DNA of 64,000 nucleotides from Kryptolebias marmoratus (GCF_001649575.2 NC_051443.1:7833921-7897920), one strand, 5' to 3'. Shown: positions 23,205 through 35,845, counted from the first letter of the stretch. Numbers and translations: made by a program. Notes: generated by a model from the sequence alone, not told the origin.

Positions 23205-23580
23205 CATCCATCCATTCAGCAGTCCATTTTCTTTACCCACTTCCCCTTTCCAGGTCACGGGGAGCTGGTGCCTATCTCCAGCAGTCACTGTGCGAGAGAT
23301 GGGGGACACCCTGGACAGGTTGCAAGTCTTTCACAGGGACACATGGAGACAAACGAGACAAACAACCATTCACACTCTCACTCACACCTAGAGGCAATTC
23401 AGTGTTACTATTTAACCTAACATGCATGTTTTGGTCAGTGGGAGGAAACCGTAGTACCCGGAGAACACCCACCTGAGCACAGGGAGAACATGTAAACTGC
23501 ACCCAGAAAAGCTGGAAGGCAAACCTGCAACCTTCTTACAGTGAGGCGACAGCTACAACCACGGCCCCCGCCATGCCGTC
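23205..23580 (+). repeat. dispersed fish repeat (gctggtgcctatctccagca)
   Basis: A common teleost repeat with tatctccagcagtcactgtg, acaccctggacaggttgcaa, cattcacactctcactcaca and gtgggaggaaaccgtagtac. A second copy in the opposite orientation is at about 50840-51090. Class not certain. Confidence 0.6.
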
Positions 23581-24431
23581 ATGTTGACATTTTAACTTTT
23601 AAAATAAATTTCAAGTAATTGTTTTCAAGGAAAACATAATTCTCTGGTGACCCCACTTCACATGCATATCACATGTAACCATTCAGTTAAATGGCTCTAA
23701 ACTTATGTTCACTGGCAAATCAAATTTTCCACATTTACTTTGTTGAACATGATTTTCTTAGACAATATGTGAGAGCTGTTTAACTGCTCCACAAGCACAC
23801 CTCTACAAAACAGTGTTTGTCTGAGACCAGAGGTTTAAATCATAAACAAAAGAAAATCTTAACTAAACCCACATCTCTCTGAAGTGCATGCACACATCTC
23901 AGCTTTCATTGATTTCCACTTCATCTGAGCTCTCTTCAAAACTGGAAGGGTCTTTTTATCTTAAATCCAAGCTAAAACACCGTTGACACATATTGACATG
24001 CGTGACATCCAGAGGTTTCTGCCACTTATGGATTAGGAATCTTTTCAAAACAATGTATACTTTTTGACTATTTGAGGTTTATTTTCTACTCTGCGTTTCT
24101 GTGACTGTCTTATTAAGAGTACACTTGGTAAGTGAGACACAGGTGTGTGGTTAACATGGTGACCCAAAGGAGCCACTGGCAACAGTTTTAACATTTCTTT
24201 TTATTTTACCTTTCTTTTCTTATAAAGTACATCAAAACATAGGCATTTTGCGATCTTAGATTATTACAAAGAAACTTAATAAAAACATCTTTTAACTATG
24301 TCAAGATATTTAAGAGCTTTAATTTTTTTTATTGCCTTTTGGGTGCACAAGCCTGGAAATACTGCACACACTAAAACACACAAATAACCTCACTGGTTGC
24401 CCATCCACAAAATCATGGAAGTAGAATTTAC

Positions 24432-24487
24432 CTGGTCACTGCTGGGGGTGTCTGAAATATCATTCATGCTTCGGCTCTGAGCAGGAT
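24432..24487 (-). CDS. slc4a5: slc4a5 exon: QSRSMNDIS segment
   Basis: 56 nt, acceptor atctacag, donor GTAAAT. It encodes PAQSRSMNDISDTPSSDQ (about aa 280-298), a probable phosphorylation-rich loop; SMNDIS is shared with NBCe2. The next intron is the longest in the gene (8.9 kb, down to 15549) and contains an old Tc1 copy. Confidence 0.9.
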
Positions 24488-25569
24488 CTGTAGATAAAAC
24501 ACATTTATTTTTGGTATCAGAGAAACATATGATCTAGGTTTACATTATTAACAAGTGAAAGAAGATAGAGTTCAATGACCAAGGTTTGTTTTAGATAATT
24601 CCTTTCAAGTAACAGAAATATCTTCAGTTGTTGTAGGAGTAACACAGACGTTTGAATACTTCCCTGTGACCACGATTAATTTCAGATGGCTGACTTGTTT
24701 TTACTTCAGGCACGTTTGGCCTCAAACATAACAGAGCCAACAGGATCATATCACACAGAACCCAATACAATCTCCTAATAATACCCTTTTACTCAGATGG
24801 GTTCACAATAGAAATGAGCAAAGGTACTCACAATGAGACTACAATCGCTTAAGTAAACTTTAGTTATGCCCAGCACATTATAATCACAGTGAGTATATTT
24901 AGATATGCACACAAGCAGACACAAAAATAAATTTTAAGTGTTGAAAAAAGCAGTATGTGAAAGTTATTTGGGATCTCAGTTGATTAAAACACTGAATAAA
25001 ATATTCAGGTTAAGAATGTGAAAGCTGTGAGTTAATAATCTAGCTGCAAGTAGTATGTACCAGCAGAGGTAAAAGCAGTTAGATCTTTAATTTGTCAAAA
25101 ACATTAAGACCCATGAATGTCCATTGTTTGTTTGTTTTTTATGGGATAGGTATAAAACGTAACACTGGGGTGTTACGGTACACATAGGTCATGATTTGGT
25201 ACATACCTCGGTAGAAGGGTCGGTACAACATAAGAATAAACAAGTGCCAAATTCTACTTTTGATTTGTTTAATAATTTATTTTAAACAGACAATAACTTT
25301 TCCAGAAGCAGATAGACAAAAGAAAAAAATAGTTGTGATAATAGGAAGACTCTGAGGTATCAGGTCACGTACAGCACAGTAGGATTTATCAACTGATCCC
25401 CTACCTTTAAAATTTAGTAATTTAAAAAGTCATATTGGTCTATCGTATTCATTCAATTTGAAAAAAAAGTGCCCTAAGGTCGCATGTCAAACAAAAACTT
25501 TGATAAAAAGAAAACCAGCTGGAGGAGAATTTTGCAATGAGTTAGGCTTGATAGCAACAGGTCAGTAAG

Positions 25570-26035
25570 AGTACTTGTCACAGTTTTGGTGTGATTTTGT
25601 TTCCTGTAAATCTGCTTTCAGTTTGTGTCAGTATGTTTCTGTACAAGTTATTTCTGCCAGTGTTCTCAGTTCATTTGTGTTTTTGTTTCCTTTTCTGCCT
25701 GGCAGTTTTGCTTCTGTTTTCCCAGCCCATAGTTTTCCTCAGTTAATCCGTCTTGCCTGTTACACACCTGCTGTTTATCTGTAATCATCCCAGCTGCACT
25801 CACTCACCAACCAACCCTCCCAGCAGATATCTTTCCCTACTCTCTGACAGATTCTCATGTGTGGCATTCCTGCTCAGCTTTGTGTTTGTTTTTTTGTTTG
25901 TTTGTCTGTTTTGAGGGGTTGTATCCTATGACTGGATCCTGGTTTTGCTCCTGTTTAATAAATTGCCTGTTTTTGGATTCTGCCTGCCTGCACCTACTGG
26001 CAGCTCTCTTTGGTCCTCAGCAAACACAACTGTTA
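25570..26035 (+). repeat. LTR-like remnant
   Basis: C/T-rich sequence ending in ttttggattctgcctgcctg and cagcaaacacaactgttaca, resembling the end of fish Gypsy-type LTRs (tgtcac start at about 25577, ttaca end). No partner LTR was found nearby; it abuts a Tc1 relic. Confidence 0.4.
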
Positions 26036-27260
26036 CAAGACTGGGTACAAAAAGAGCATTTTAGACAGGCTGAATATCTCAGAAGTAAAGATGGGCAAAC
26101 GTTCCCTAATCTGTGAAAAACTCTAAAAATAGCGGAAAATTTTCAGGATAATGTTCTTCTGCAAAAAATTGGGAAATCTTTAAATATCCCATCATATACA
26201 GTTCATCATATCATCAAAAGATTTCAAGAATCTGGAGAGATCTCTGACCTCAAAGGACAAGACTGAAAGTCAGAACTGGATGTTTGTGATTTTCAGGCCC
26301 TCAGGCAGCTCTGCATTAAAAACAGGTCTGATCGTGCTCTGGACATCGCTACATGGACTCAGGAACACTTCTACAGATCACTGTCTGTAAACACAGTTCA
26401 CTGTGACATCCACAAATGCTGCTTAAAGCTCTTTATGCAAAGAAGAAGACATGTGAACACCATTTAGCAATGCTGCTGTCTTTGAACAAAAGCTCATTTA
26501 AAATGGACTGAGGCAAAGTGGAAAACTGTTATGATTATATATATATATATATGTATTTTTCATGGATGCCACATCCTCCATAATAAAAAGGAGCAGCACC
26601 ATCCAGCCTGTTACTGTGTAAAAGCCTACCTCACTTATGGTACTAAAGGGCATGAGTGCCTATGGCACGGGCGGCTTAGACATCTGGAAAGGCACCAACA
26701 ATGCAAGAAACATATACAGATTTTAGAACAACATATGCGTACACACAGGCAATGTCTTTTTTTCAGAGAAAGCTTTGCATATTTAGGCAAGACAATGCTA
26801 AACCACACACTGCATCCATTACACCAGCATGGCAGTCCAGACTTCTCACCAACTGAAAACATTTGACTAATCATGAAAAATAAATTTGTCAAAAAAGACT
26901 CAGGAAAGTTGAGCAGCTAGAATCCTACATCAAACAAGATTGTGAAAACCTTCTCCTCTAAAACCTCCAGCAGCTGTTCTCCTCAGTTCTAGATGTTTAC
27001 AGACTGATGGTAAAAGAAGAGGGGATGTTTCACAGTGGGAAACATGGACCTGTTCAAACCTTCGAGATGTGTTGCTGCTCAAATTCAAAATGATCTTTAT
27101 TTTCAAAAATAAATTGTTGTTTTGTAATTATTTAAACATTTGTTTACTATGTTCCATTTTGAAGAAATTATGGGTTTAAGAGAATTGCCAATCAATGCAT
27201 TCAGTTGGTTATATGCATTTTACACAACATCCAAACTTTTTTGGAATTGGGGTTGTAATA
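26035..27260 (+). mobile_element. second-type Tc1/mariner relic, 5'-truncated
   Basis: ataatgttcttctgcaaaaa, tcatcatatcatcaaaagat, tctggagagatctctgacct, acatggactcaggaacactt and aagacaatgctaaaccacac follow transposase order. The 3' end cttttttggaattggggttg is the conserved terminus. The matching 5' terminus is missing. An AT microsatellite lies inside (26537-26555). Confidence 0.78.
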
Positions 27261-27995
27261 CAAAAATTGGTGTGCCCACTGCTTCCAAACCCATTTGTGT
27301 TTATATGGTGCTCTGTAATGAACACAGCTTGCCAACAAGCATGCCATCTGTGGGATCAGAGTGCAGGATGGTTCCTCAATGCATCCAATCAGAAGGAACA
27401 CAAACACAAGAGTTTGTGTGTGTGTCCACCAACAGAGTAATCGCTTTTTCGATTTATTTTTATGAGTCTTTATGCGGCTCTCCTCCAACACACCAACAGG
27501 CTCTCTAATCATTGTGGGATACACGTGGAGGCAGCTGTTGCAGGAGTCTCAGCTGAACAACTTCAAATTTTGCTTAACATTCACTGCTGTTTTTCTCCTC
27601 CTTGTTGGGAAATGTAATGCCAGGGTTCACACAGCATTCACGCTATGTCTGGAAAAACTACGCACATCTTGAATATATTTTTGGTCTTCCAGTAACTATT
27701 GCTAATCTTGGGGGCAGTTTATACATGTGCACCCTTCTTGCTCTGTCCATCCCTTCCATTTGAAGGAGGGTGTTGAGTACTTCCTCTGCTCCTTTTTTAA
27801 TTATTATGATTATCTAAGCTCATGCCAGACATCTGTACAATGATGGTTCGGTATAAATATACGTACCGTTACACCCTTATTTACCACATATTGTATGTCC
27901 TTGAGGCTGTATAGACTGTTATTGTGAACTGAATGTTGTACATGAGAAAACTTTTGACAAAATGTGCATGCATTGTGTGGTGTGTTGAGACTCAC

Positions 27996-28103
27996 GCAGG
28001 CGGCCAAGGCTGCTTGACTGCCGAGAACGTAGGTCTTCTGTGGAGCGGTGGATCCCAGAAGCTGAACTAGTACTATGACTCAGATTAACCTGAGGACTGC
28101 GAT
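27996..28103 (-). CDS. slc4a5: slc4a5 exon: Ser-rich regulatory insert
   Basis: 108 nt, acceptor tatcag, donor GTGAGT. It encodes a Ser/Arg-rich low-complexity stretch with STEDLRSRQSSSLGRL (about aa 244-280). NBCe2 has a matching HSTEDLR segment; in NBCe1 the equivalent position carries the alternatively spliced RMF/NPDNGS segment. The exon is 36 codons and in phase, so skipping it would keep the frame. Confidence 0.88.
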
Positions 28104-28272
28104 CTGATAGAGCAGCAGCAGTAAATGGAAGAACCATTAGTGATGAAGAAGTGATTTCAAGATAAGTAGTGAAAAAGGTGGTGATCAACATGGTGCAGCA
28201 AACATTAGGATGTACATCATTCAGAGTTAGTACATTGATAAAGTGAAAGGAAAGCACACAACAAATGCGTAC

Positions 28273-28428
28273 TGGAGGATGTGTTGGAGGATTTTCCTAT
28301 GTCTGCCAGTGAGCGATGGATTGGTTTCTTGGTCTGGTGACGGTGCTTCCTGAGCAGGACAAAGATAATCTTCTCTTTCAGATCCAGAGGAATGAGGCCA
28401 TCCGCTATCTGTCGATCCACAATCTCCT
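28273..28428 (-). CDS. slc4a5: slc4a5 exon: cytoplasmic domain, KHRHQTKK region
   Basis: 156 nt, acceptor tttttcag, donor GTACGC (weak but GT). It encodes [14 protein letters not shown], then [20 protein letters not shown] and GKSSNTSS (about aa 192-244). KHRHQTKK...RSLADIGK is diagnostic of Na+-coupled SLC4 members. The 169-bp intron to the next exon is one of the shortest in the gene. Confidence 0.95.
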
Positions 28429-28839
28429 CTGAAAAAATAAGTTTCCAGCACAGTTGTACACACATTGTATGTTATTTTACATTAACAAAATACAGATATA
28501 TACAGTATATTGTTGTATGTATATAGTGTCACTGTATATATTGTGGAGCTGAATATAAATACTGTACATGCCAGTCATCGGTTAATAGAGTCATCATGGT
28601 CAAACATGTCATTAATTTGGGGCTTTTATTGATTCATTTTAACTATGCACAAGTTTGTATTTATTGCAGTTTTTTCCCATTCTACACAAGGGTACAAGCT
28701 CAAATTTATGCACACATTTGCCTAAATCTTTCCGTAAGTGGTGCGGAAAGTTCTAAAAGATATTTTAACTTCACATGACCAATGTTTATTAACTCCTTGT
28801 TGGTGATTTTGATTAACTTCATCTGGTAGTTTCTCTTCA

Positions 28840-29475
28840 ACTTAAAGGATTTGTTGGACAGCATTCAGACTGATGAATACTTTGAACAACGGTAAAGTCC
28901 AAGGAGCTGATCTGAGAAGGAGAGGAAATTATTAAAGAATGTTCAGGATCAACCAAAGAAGCCAAGCCTGCCATTAACTGTAAACTGTCCACGGTGAAAC
29001 AAGTTTTATATTGGTACAGACTGAAAAGACGCTGACTAAGAAAGAAGCTGCTGCCCCAAAAGCTGGACTGAAATTTGAAGCTGCACACATGGACAAACCA
29101 CATGTGATTGAAAGCGGCAAAGAGAGGCTTTCAAACCTAAGAATACTGTACCAACTCTCAAGCATGGAGGTGAAAGCATCATGCTGTGGTACTGATGAAT
29201 TGCACAAACTGGATGGAATGATGAAGAAGGCTGTCTAGTTGTTGTCAAATCAACAACTAGACAGCTAAAATTTGGACACAACTGTATGTTCCAACAATGA
29301 TCCTAAACACACATCAAAACTGGTTTCTAAATGGATAAAGAGGAGAAACATTCCCAAAGCTTCGACCTCGATGTTGTTAAAAATTGGTGGACTGTGCTTA
29401 AAAGCCAGGTTTGTGTCAGGAGACACCCCAAACTGCCATGAAGAGTGGACAGTTAGTGGTCACGTTTGAGCTTTT
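28840..29475 (+). mobile_element. Tc1-like relic
   Basis: Plus-strand fragments agaagctgctgccccaaaag, ctgcacacatggacaaacca, actgtaccaactctcaagca, gatcctaaacacacatcaaa and tggactgtgcttaaaagcca are in transposase order, with deletions and stops. It lies in the slc4a5 intron between the exons at 28428 and 29992. Confidence 0.75.
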
Positions 29476-29991
29476 CACTAAATATTAATGGCATTTTAAA
29501 TAGAATTTGTGACAAAGGGCAACCCTGACAGAGTCAACCACTTACTGGAAACATTTCAGACTAATTACCAGCAATGCAAATTAAGCTCTCTCTCTCTCCA
29601 GTTGTCCAGGAACAGAATCACTTTTAGGAGGAAGCCTGACTGAAACTTCATAATGTACCATGTTTTTTAAACTGTCAGTATTTTAAAACACTGTGAAATG
29701 AATGTGCGCTGTAAGTAAAAATACATTTTTAAATGCAAAAAGGCATCTACAGTACATGATAAATAACAAAATAGTTTCTAATTTTTAATCTGAACTCTTC
29801 TGATAACAAAACAGAAGATAAAGTAGATTATATAAGGTAGACATCTTGGTAAATTTGGATTTTGATTGATCATTATAATACGAATGAATCTGCCCAGATA
29901 CTGAACTTTAGACATTACCATTGCAATATCTTTGGTTTGTGTTGACTGTACTTTGACTTAACATCTAATATATGTCTCTGGAGTAACTCAC

Positions 29992-30152
29992 CCACAATCT
30001 GCGGTAGTGAGTAGCCCTCCAGATCAAGCAAAAGACTTCCTGTCTGCAAGCAGGTCCTTAGCTCAAAGAGGCTGTGAAGAGTCAGTGTGGAGACATGTGG
30101 CTTGCTCCATCTTTCTCCTCCTTCCTCCACCTTCTCCTCAAATTTTACCCAC
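29992..30152 (-). CDS. slc4a5: slc4a5 exon: cytoplasmic domain core
   Basis: 161 nt, acceptor tttgttag, donor GTGAGT. It encodes [20 protein letters not shown] and continues through [14 protein letters not shown] to SLPQIV (about aa 138-192). This is the most conserved strand/helix block of the band-3-type cytoplasmic domain. [10 protein letters not shown] is closer to NBCe2 than to NBCe1. Confidence 0.96.
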
Positions 30153-30435
30153 CTAACAAAGAAGGGAAATATGAGTTTTGAGTCTGGAACTCAATTAAAA
30201 AAAGTTGGGGTGTTTAATTGTTAATAGATAGACAAAATGACTGATTTGTCTCTGTCACAGAGTGTCCTTCAACAAGATGCTGTTAGATAACGTTTGTTAT
30301 ATGTAGTGCTAATTTTTTCTACAACCCTTGAAGCCTCAAATGTAACTTTACATTAAACTAATTTAAATGTAACCTAAATTTGACAAATGTGATGTGTTCA
30401 TGTGTATACATGTATATATCTGAGTAAAACTATAC

Positions 30436-30565
30436 CTTGCAGACTCTTTCCACTCCAATTCATCCCCATCATGCTGTAGCGTGTCCATCTCAGTGAATAT
30501 TGTAGGTGTTGGGGTGCTGTCATCCTCCCCTAGAATGTGGCGAAGGCGCTCTGCAGCAGGTGAAA
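30436..30565 (-). CDS. slc4a5: slc4a5 exon: start of shared cytoplasmic domain
   Basis: 130 nt, acceptor ggtttag, donor GTATAG. It encodes [14 protein letters not shown] and then [20 protein letters not shown] (about aa 95-138), the hallmark beginning of the SLC4 cytoplasmic domain (LFTE.D.L, EW.E.ARW). TLQHDGD is the NBCe2 form; NBCe1 has a different string there. Both possible first exons splice into this one. Confidence 0.95.
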
Positions 30566-31129
30566 CTAAACCAAAGACAGAGTCAGTTTTAAGTTTTTAT
30601 CAATCTTAATGGTAGCAGCACAAATATCAACTAAACAGTAATGCTACCATGGATTCTAGCATTAATTTTATGTCATCTTTGTTAAGAAAGGCTTAAAACT
30701 ACTAATTTAATTCAGATTAACATTTAAATTTCCACCAATTAAGTGACAGACTGAGAGTCACGTCTGGATACTGTATTTACATTCTTCTTGTGGGGGGAAA
30801 AAAAAGTTTGGAATTGATTAGGGAGCTCTGATAGTCAGACAAAATTATGTCTCAATTTAGTTCAAATTAAACAAAAAGTTTTTCACCATATGTAAAAATA
30901 TTATCCAGCCCTGGATACAGGATGGGTAAGTAACATTTTGAAATGTTTCCTCACAGGAAACTCTAATTTGTCATTAGCAATTCCTTGAAAACAACATTTC
31001 CATGTAATGTTCAGATACAATGCTCCAAATAATAACCTTAATCTAAATATTCCTTTGAATGAGATTCATATAGGTCGTATCATTCTTATTTCTTTTGAAG
31101 TGTGACAAAGTAGATTATCGCCAGATTAA

Positions 31130-31770
31130 TGACTCCTGCCCACATTTTGTTCCCCTAATCCGCTGAAATCCACCAAATGGCACGGACTGGACAAAAAGGG
31201 CATTAATCACAAAAGAAAGCAAGAAACCAAAGATAACCAAAATGGAGCTGGTCAGCTCTTCTGCAGAGATGAGAATATCTGTTCATAGGACCACTAAGCT
31301 GTACAGACCTGCGTTACTAGAATAAGTCCTCAAGGGAAAGCCATTATTAAAAATTAAAAAAAGAATTAATAAGACAGAGCATTTGGAATATTCTAAAAGA
31401 TATTGGGGACTCCAAAAATGTAAAAGAAGACACAGACAACATCATGTCAGGCACAAACATTATACCTCTCATTCTGAAACTACAATCCTTGTAGTTAAGC
31501 ATGGTAGTAGCTGCACCATGCTGTTAGGGTGTTTTTTATATGCAGTGAGCAGGAAACTGAGCAGAGTTGAAGGAAAGATGGAAGGTGTAAAATATAGAGA
31601 AGTTTTTGAAGGAAACCTAGTTGAATATTGAGATTTGAAATTGAGATGGAGGTTCACCTTCCAGCAGGACAATGACCCTAAACACACTGTTGAACCAATA
31701 CTCCAGGACAAGGACAAACTGGTAAATATCCTGCAATGTCAGCATCTTGGTCTATTTTATTGTCATTGAA
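31130..31770 (+). mobile_element. Tc1-like relic
   Basis: aaaaagggcattaatcacaa, ccaaagataaccaaaatgga, tctgttcataggaccactaa, agttgaaggaaagatggaag and aggttcaccttccagcagga are in order, with an internal gap. It is the same family as the copies at 8.0 and 17.2 kb. Confidence 0.78.
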
Positions 31771-32616
31771 TCTTCAATTATTGATATTTAAACATCTGTG
31801 AACCCAGAGAAGGACTTGAAAGAAATGGAAATAGATCCACCAACAGGTGGTTTTGTTTAAAGTGATCTCTTATCAATAATATGATAAATTCCATTACATT
31901 TGAACATGACCTAATTTTCAGTTGTTGCTCTTTTCTGGGTTTCAGGCTTCTTAACATCCTAATCGTTTTCGTCAGCCTCAAATGTGCATTGTGTTCGGTG
32001 CTTATGTGTAAATGCAGCATGCTAAAAGAATAAAAATAAATAACCTAAAACACAAGTGAAAGCAGAAAACCTTTCATATTAATGTCATTTACTCGAACAT
32101 AATTACTAAACAGAAAACAGCTAAATAAAAGCCAGGCATAGGGAAGAAAAACAATGTGCACTTTAAAAACTCCCCTTCAGTCAAACAAACAAAAGTTAGG
32201 TCCTTTAATGACAATCTAAAAGTCATTTATAATCAATCAGCCGGCACCTTTTTCTAATTTTATTCTAGGCAGATCAATCTCCATTAACATCCTGAGCCTG
32301 GAGGCAGAGTTCACTTGCATCCTGTTTGTGTGCATGCATGTGCTCTCATGTGTCTTTAACTGCAGATTTTCTGTTGATCAATCTATATATCTTTAAAAAC
32401 ACATGAAAGAAGAAAATTTAAAAAGATGTGACATTATAACTTTGACGTCAATCATTAAATTTCATAATTCTTGTGCAATTGAAACAAATTGAATCACAAT
32501 CCACTCTTCTACACAAAAGGAAAACTTACATAGCAGGGCATATTTTTATAATTCATTGCATACAATTTTTCAGGTCACATCAGAAAGACACTTGTGTTTG
32601 TTTAAGCACCTATTTT

Positions 32617-32620
<4 letters not shown>

Positions 32621-32670
<50 letters not shown>
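32621..32670. repeat. (AT)n microsatellite, 50 bp
   Basis: Perfect AT run; an inflated Ile-Tyr ORF crosses it and should be ignored. Confidence 0.98.
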
Positions 32671-32673
<3 letters not shown>

Positions 32674-32679
32674 GCTGGT

Positions 32680-33450
32680 TGGTTCAAGCATTGTTGCATG
32701 ACTTTGGAACAAAAAATCAGAGGTTCAAACTCTGTTGCCAACATCAAGCAACCTAGGCTGGCTCTAACATCACCTGGATTAATAAGTTCTGACTCAGATG
32801 TTGGGGAGCCAGGACATTCTCATGAAAAATGGGCTACTGGAACAAGACATTCATGGACAAGGGCAGAGAACTCAACACTGTTGGAATGCTACTCCTACAT
32901 CCAGATTGACTCAGAAATAACTTTAGACCCAGTGGTCTAACATTCACATGAAGAATCTGCTCTCACACCTAGAAATTAATGACGTTGAGTTAAGATGCTA
33001 CAGCAAGGGGGAGCCAGGACACACACATCATCATCTCATACTTGGATGACCCCACTGAAAAGACTTGATGAACTGACCTGAACCTAAAGACCATGATAAA
33101 GTTAGATACCTATGATCTGCACCCTTTGCCAAGACTAAGTGATAAAACACCTTCTGTTTGTTAGAAGAAGTGAACAAAGCACTACAAACTATCCCTACTG
33201 GCACCATTACAGAGACCAATAAGCTGGTAAACACCATAGCAACAGAATGTGGAAAATCAAATTTAGAGGACAATTCAAAGCCAGTTACACAAATTAGCAT
33301 CAAGTCAAGCATATACCAAGGTGACCCCTAGTATTCTCCCTCAGCTAGCTCATTGCAAAGAGTGGCTGTGATACTGGTTCCACAGTGGAACAGTCATCAA
33401 CCACTTCCTCTACATGGATCATATCAAGCTGTATGCCAAAAATGATAGAT
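32680..33450 (+). mobile_element. non-LTR retroelement relic
   Basis: The first part (32690-32900) encodes a block like GYWNKTFMD..RELNTVGM that recurs at 48.4-48.7 kb. The later part (33150-33450) has pieces resembling IYQGDP and LYMD.IKLYAKN, the RT thumb/palm region of a fish non-LTR element. Multiple stops. Clade not resolved. Confidence 0.55.
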
Positions 33451-33818
33451 AGATAGAGTTATAATTATGTAAATATTGTAAAGAAAAATTATTCAATGTT
33501 TTGCAATGTCAATGTGTTTCCATAAATGAATTTAGTAAATAAGTTAGTCATAGATTAGTGAATAATAAGTACATTCAACTTTGCATGATTAGCAAATTAA
33601 TAATCCTACCACAAACTTTTATAGTATATTTTCAATTAGGTTTTTCCTAGTTGTGAAGTTTTTACCAAATATGTTTGTTTTGAGTTTTATCAAAGACATA
33701 AAGTAGCAGATTGAATGTAGAAGTGGTTCTAGCTTCTATTTTGGCATTCATTTCTTTACAGAATGTTATGCCTGCACTCTCTTTTTTTTTTTTTCTTCCT
33801 CCAATTAAACATCTTTAC

Positions 33819-33879
33819 CTATTCCAGAGCCAGGTAAGGTCAAATGAGAGGCCATAATTGAGGCACCAGGATTCTCCAT
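33819..33879 (-). CDS. slc4a5: slc4a5 putative alternative first exon (short N-terminus)
   Basis: An ATG in strong context (A at -3, G at +4) opens 20 codons beginning MENPGASIMA, followed by a good donor (ATAG|GTAAAG) in phase 1. This is exactly the phase needed to join the exon at 30565, giving a Val-Ser-Pro-Ala-Ala-Glu junction. NBCe1-A in slc4a4 is made the same way, from an internal promoter, and joins at the same VSPAAE boundary. The inference is an internal promoter upstream (above 33,880) and an isoform lacking the basic/His-rich module. There is no transcript evidence, and no clear TATA box was seen. Confidence 0.6.
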
Positions 33880-35626
33880 GTTCAGTAGATCCTTAAACCA
33901 AACAGAATAAGATCCAGATATTCGTGAAGAGAGACGTCCTCCCGTTTGCTTTGGAAAAAATAGGCCTCAAGCTTTGTTCCTCTTGTCAAAGTTGAAAATC
34001 TGCAGATCAGCTTTCAGTCAATGCAGAAAAGTGACACACTTTCAATCCTCTTCCCAAACATTGTGTTTCAGTTTGATTTTGCTTGAATAAGGTCTCCCTC
34101 AGGGGCTATTCCATAGCCTTCTTGCTTCAGTTTACTACGTATGACTTGTCGTAAGAAAAGTTCTTTGTAAGCTGTGGTAGAAGTCCATAAAAAAATCTCC
34201 AAAGTAGCAAGTAGTCAGAGGCTTTTAAGAGGGTTGACACACACCACAGGGTCCTCTAGTACTCCCCTCCCATGCACACACACTTGAGCTAACTTGCTAC
34301 AGAAGCAAGAACATTTATTCTTCAGCACAACTTATATGAGCTTGTTTTGAAGACCTCAACAGTCCTGTGTCAGTTCCACAAATCTGACCACACCAAGATC
34401 TGTCTTTGCTGAAATCCTTTACTACAGAGAAAAACAAAACAAAACCACCACACAAAGCACACACAAAACCACTCTTGCTCACTTCAAGTAGTACACACAT
34501 ACTGTACCTGCTCACATGCACACACAGCTTGGAGTTTCTTAGCTCTAATCAGCTTACAGGCTTCAGACTTCACGGTCCCTTGGGAACAGAGACCAAGCTT
34601 CAAAATATTCAGCACATACATGCGCTCCTCGAAAAACACCGTTAACACAAGTAGCTCTATGGGTTATCTACCTGACAAACGTTAGACCAGGTCATATTCC
34701 TTTTATTACAGAGTAAAACAAGGAGCTTGATGGCTGATTCTCCATTTTTCCATACAAACACAAGTTCAACAAAGAATTTTAACACTTTCTGACCACTTAC
34801 ACATGTTCATCCACAGTATTTGGATACCTTTTAAAAGTGCTTCTATTGTTTTTTTCAACACACATTTCTATTTAAATTGAGTATTTCTTTTTTTACAGTA
34901 ACCTAAAATAGAGTTTTTTGTAAAACTCTGCTCAACTTTGTCCAACATTTTTGATTTCCAGATTTATGCTGTAACCAGTTCTCTTCATAACATTATGCTG
35001 GCAGAGAACCCAGGCAAAATAAACTGGAACTAAATGTTGACATGGAGACGCTGTAGACCACTGAGTGGTTAAAGAAAAACACCTCAGCTGAAGCATAGTT
35101 CTGCACATACTGACACACTTCCTTGTTCTCTGAAGAGAGAAATCTTTTACAAATTTGTACTTACAGGCTACAAATCTGTGGGGAAAGAATGCAAAATGTA
35201 AAACTTAGACAACACATCCAAGAGCACAGTCATGCCCTTGAAATATGAATTCTTCAACCTATATCTTTGTTTCTACACTGAGCAGAGGTGGTTTTATTAT
35301 AACTCTGTCTATTACATGTTTTTATTAAATGCCAGTTAACTTTAGGAAAATTCTGTGCTTAATTTTTAGAGCTCACCAGTGACTTTCAGCATTCTGTCAC
35401 AGCATCAAAGTTTATTTGCCTAAAGCTGAGCCTCTCTAAACATTTCTTTTGGCCACACAGTTTTGGTCTGTGTGTGCAAGCACAAAGAACTCTCAGTTTT
35501 GCTGGGGCAGATTAAAATGGGCAAAGCATTTTTTTGTGTTCATACATATTTTGCAAGTTTACAATACCTCAGGACGATATTATTTCAGTGACCAAAGGTT
35601 TAGTGGTTTAAGGTGCAGTTTCTAAC
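33880..35626. other. slc4a5 intron; possible internal promoter
   Basis: This lies upstream of the putative alternative first exon, where a second promoter would have to be. I found no convincing TATA box, CpG-rich block or known repeat, and no exon. Confidence 0.4.
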
Positions 35627-35845
35627 CTGTGAGATCAGCATGCTCCTGATTCTCTGTACTGCCTCCTTCGTCGTCACAGGGCTCCTCTCTGTCCTGGTAA
35701 TAATCACTGTGTGAGTGGTCGTGATGTGCATAGTGATCGTAGTGTGAGTGTCGTGAATCGTGGTCGGCATCACGGACGTAGGAGTGATGCCGGCGCCTTT
35801 TTCGTCTGTGAGCAACTGGAACACCAATGTAGAACGGTTGGACCT
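35627..35845 (-). CDS. slc4a5: slc4a5 exon: His-rich and basic N-terminal module
   Basis: 219 nt between acceptor attacag and donor GTTAG. It encodes a YIGVPV motif, then the basic cluster RRKRRR (about aa 35-40 of the long form), then seven His in 19 residues (about aa 53-71), then an acidic stretch. The layout (YIGV.V followed by a poly-basic run) matches the NBCe1-B N-terminus, where family work places the autoinhibitory and IRBIT-binding region. The His-rich part is not something I know from mammalian NBCe2. The exon ends in phase 1, as the alternative first exon at 33819 does. Confidence 0.85.

Noticed and set aside
26531..26866. 111-codon ORF
   Set aside because: Chance frame within a decayed Tc1/mariner transposase.
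32473..32940. 155-codon ORF across the AT microsatellite
   Set aside because: Open by chance through a repeat and a retroelement relic; no conserved protein.
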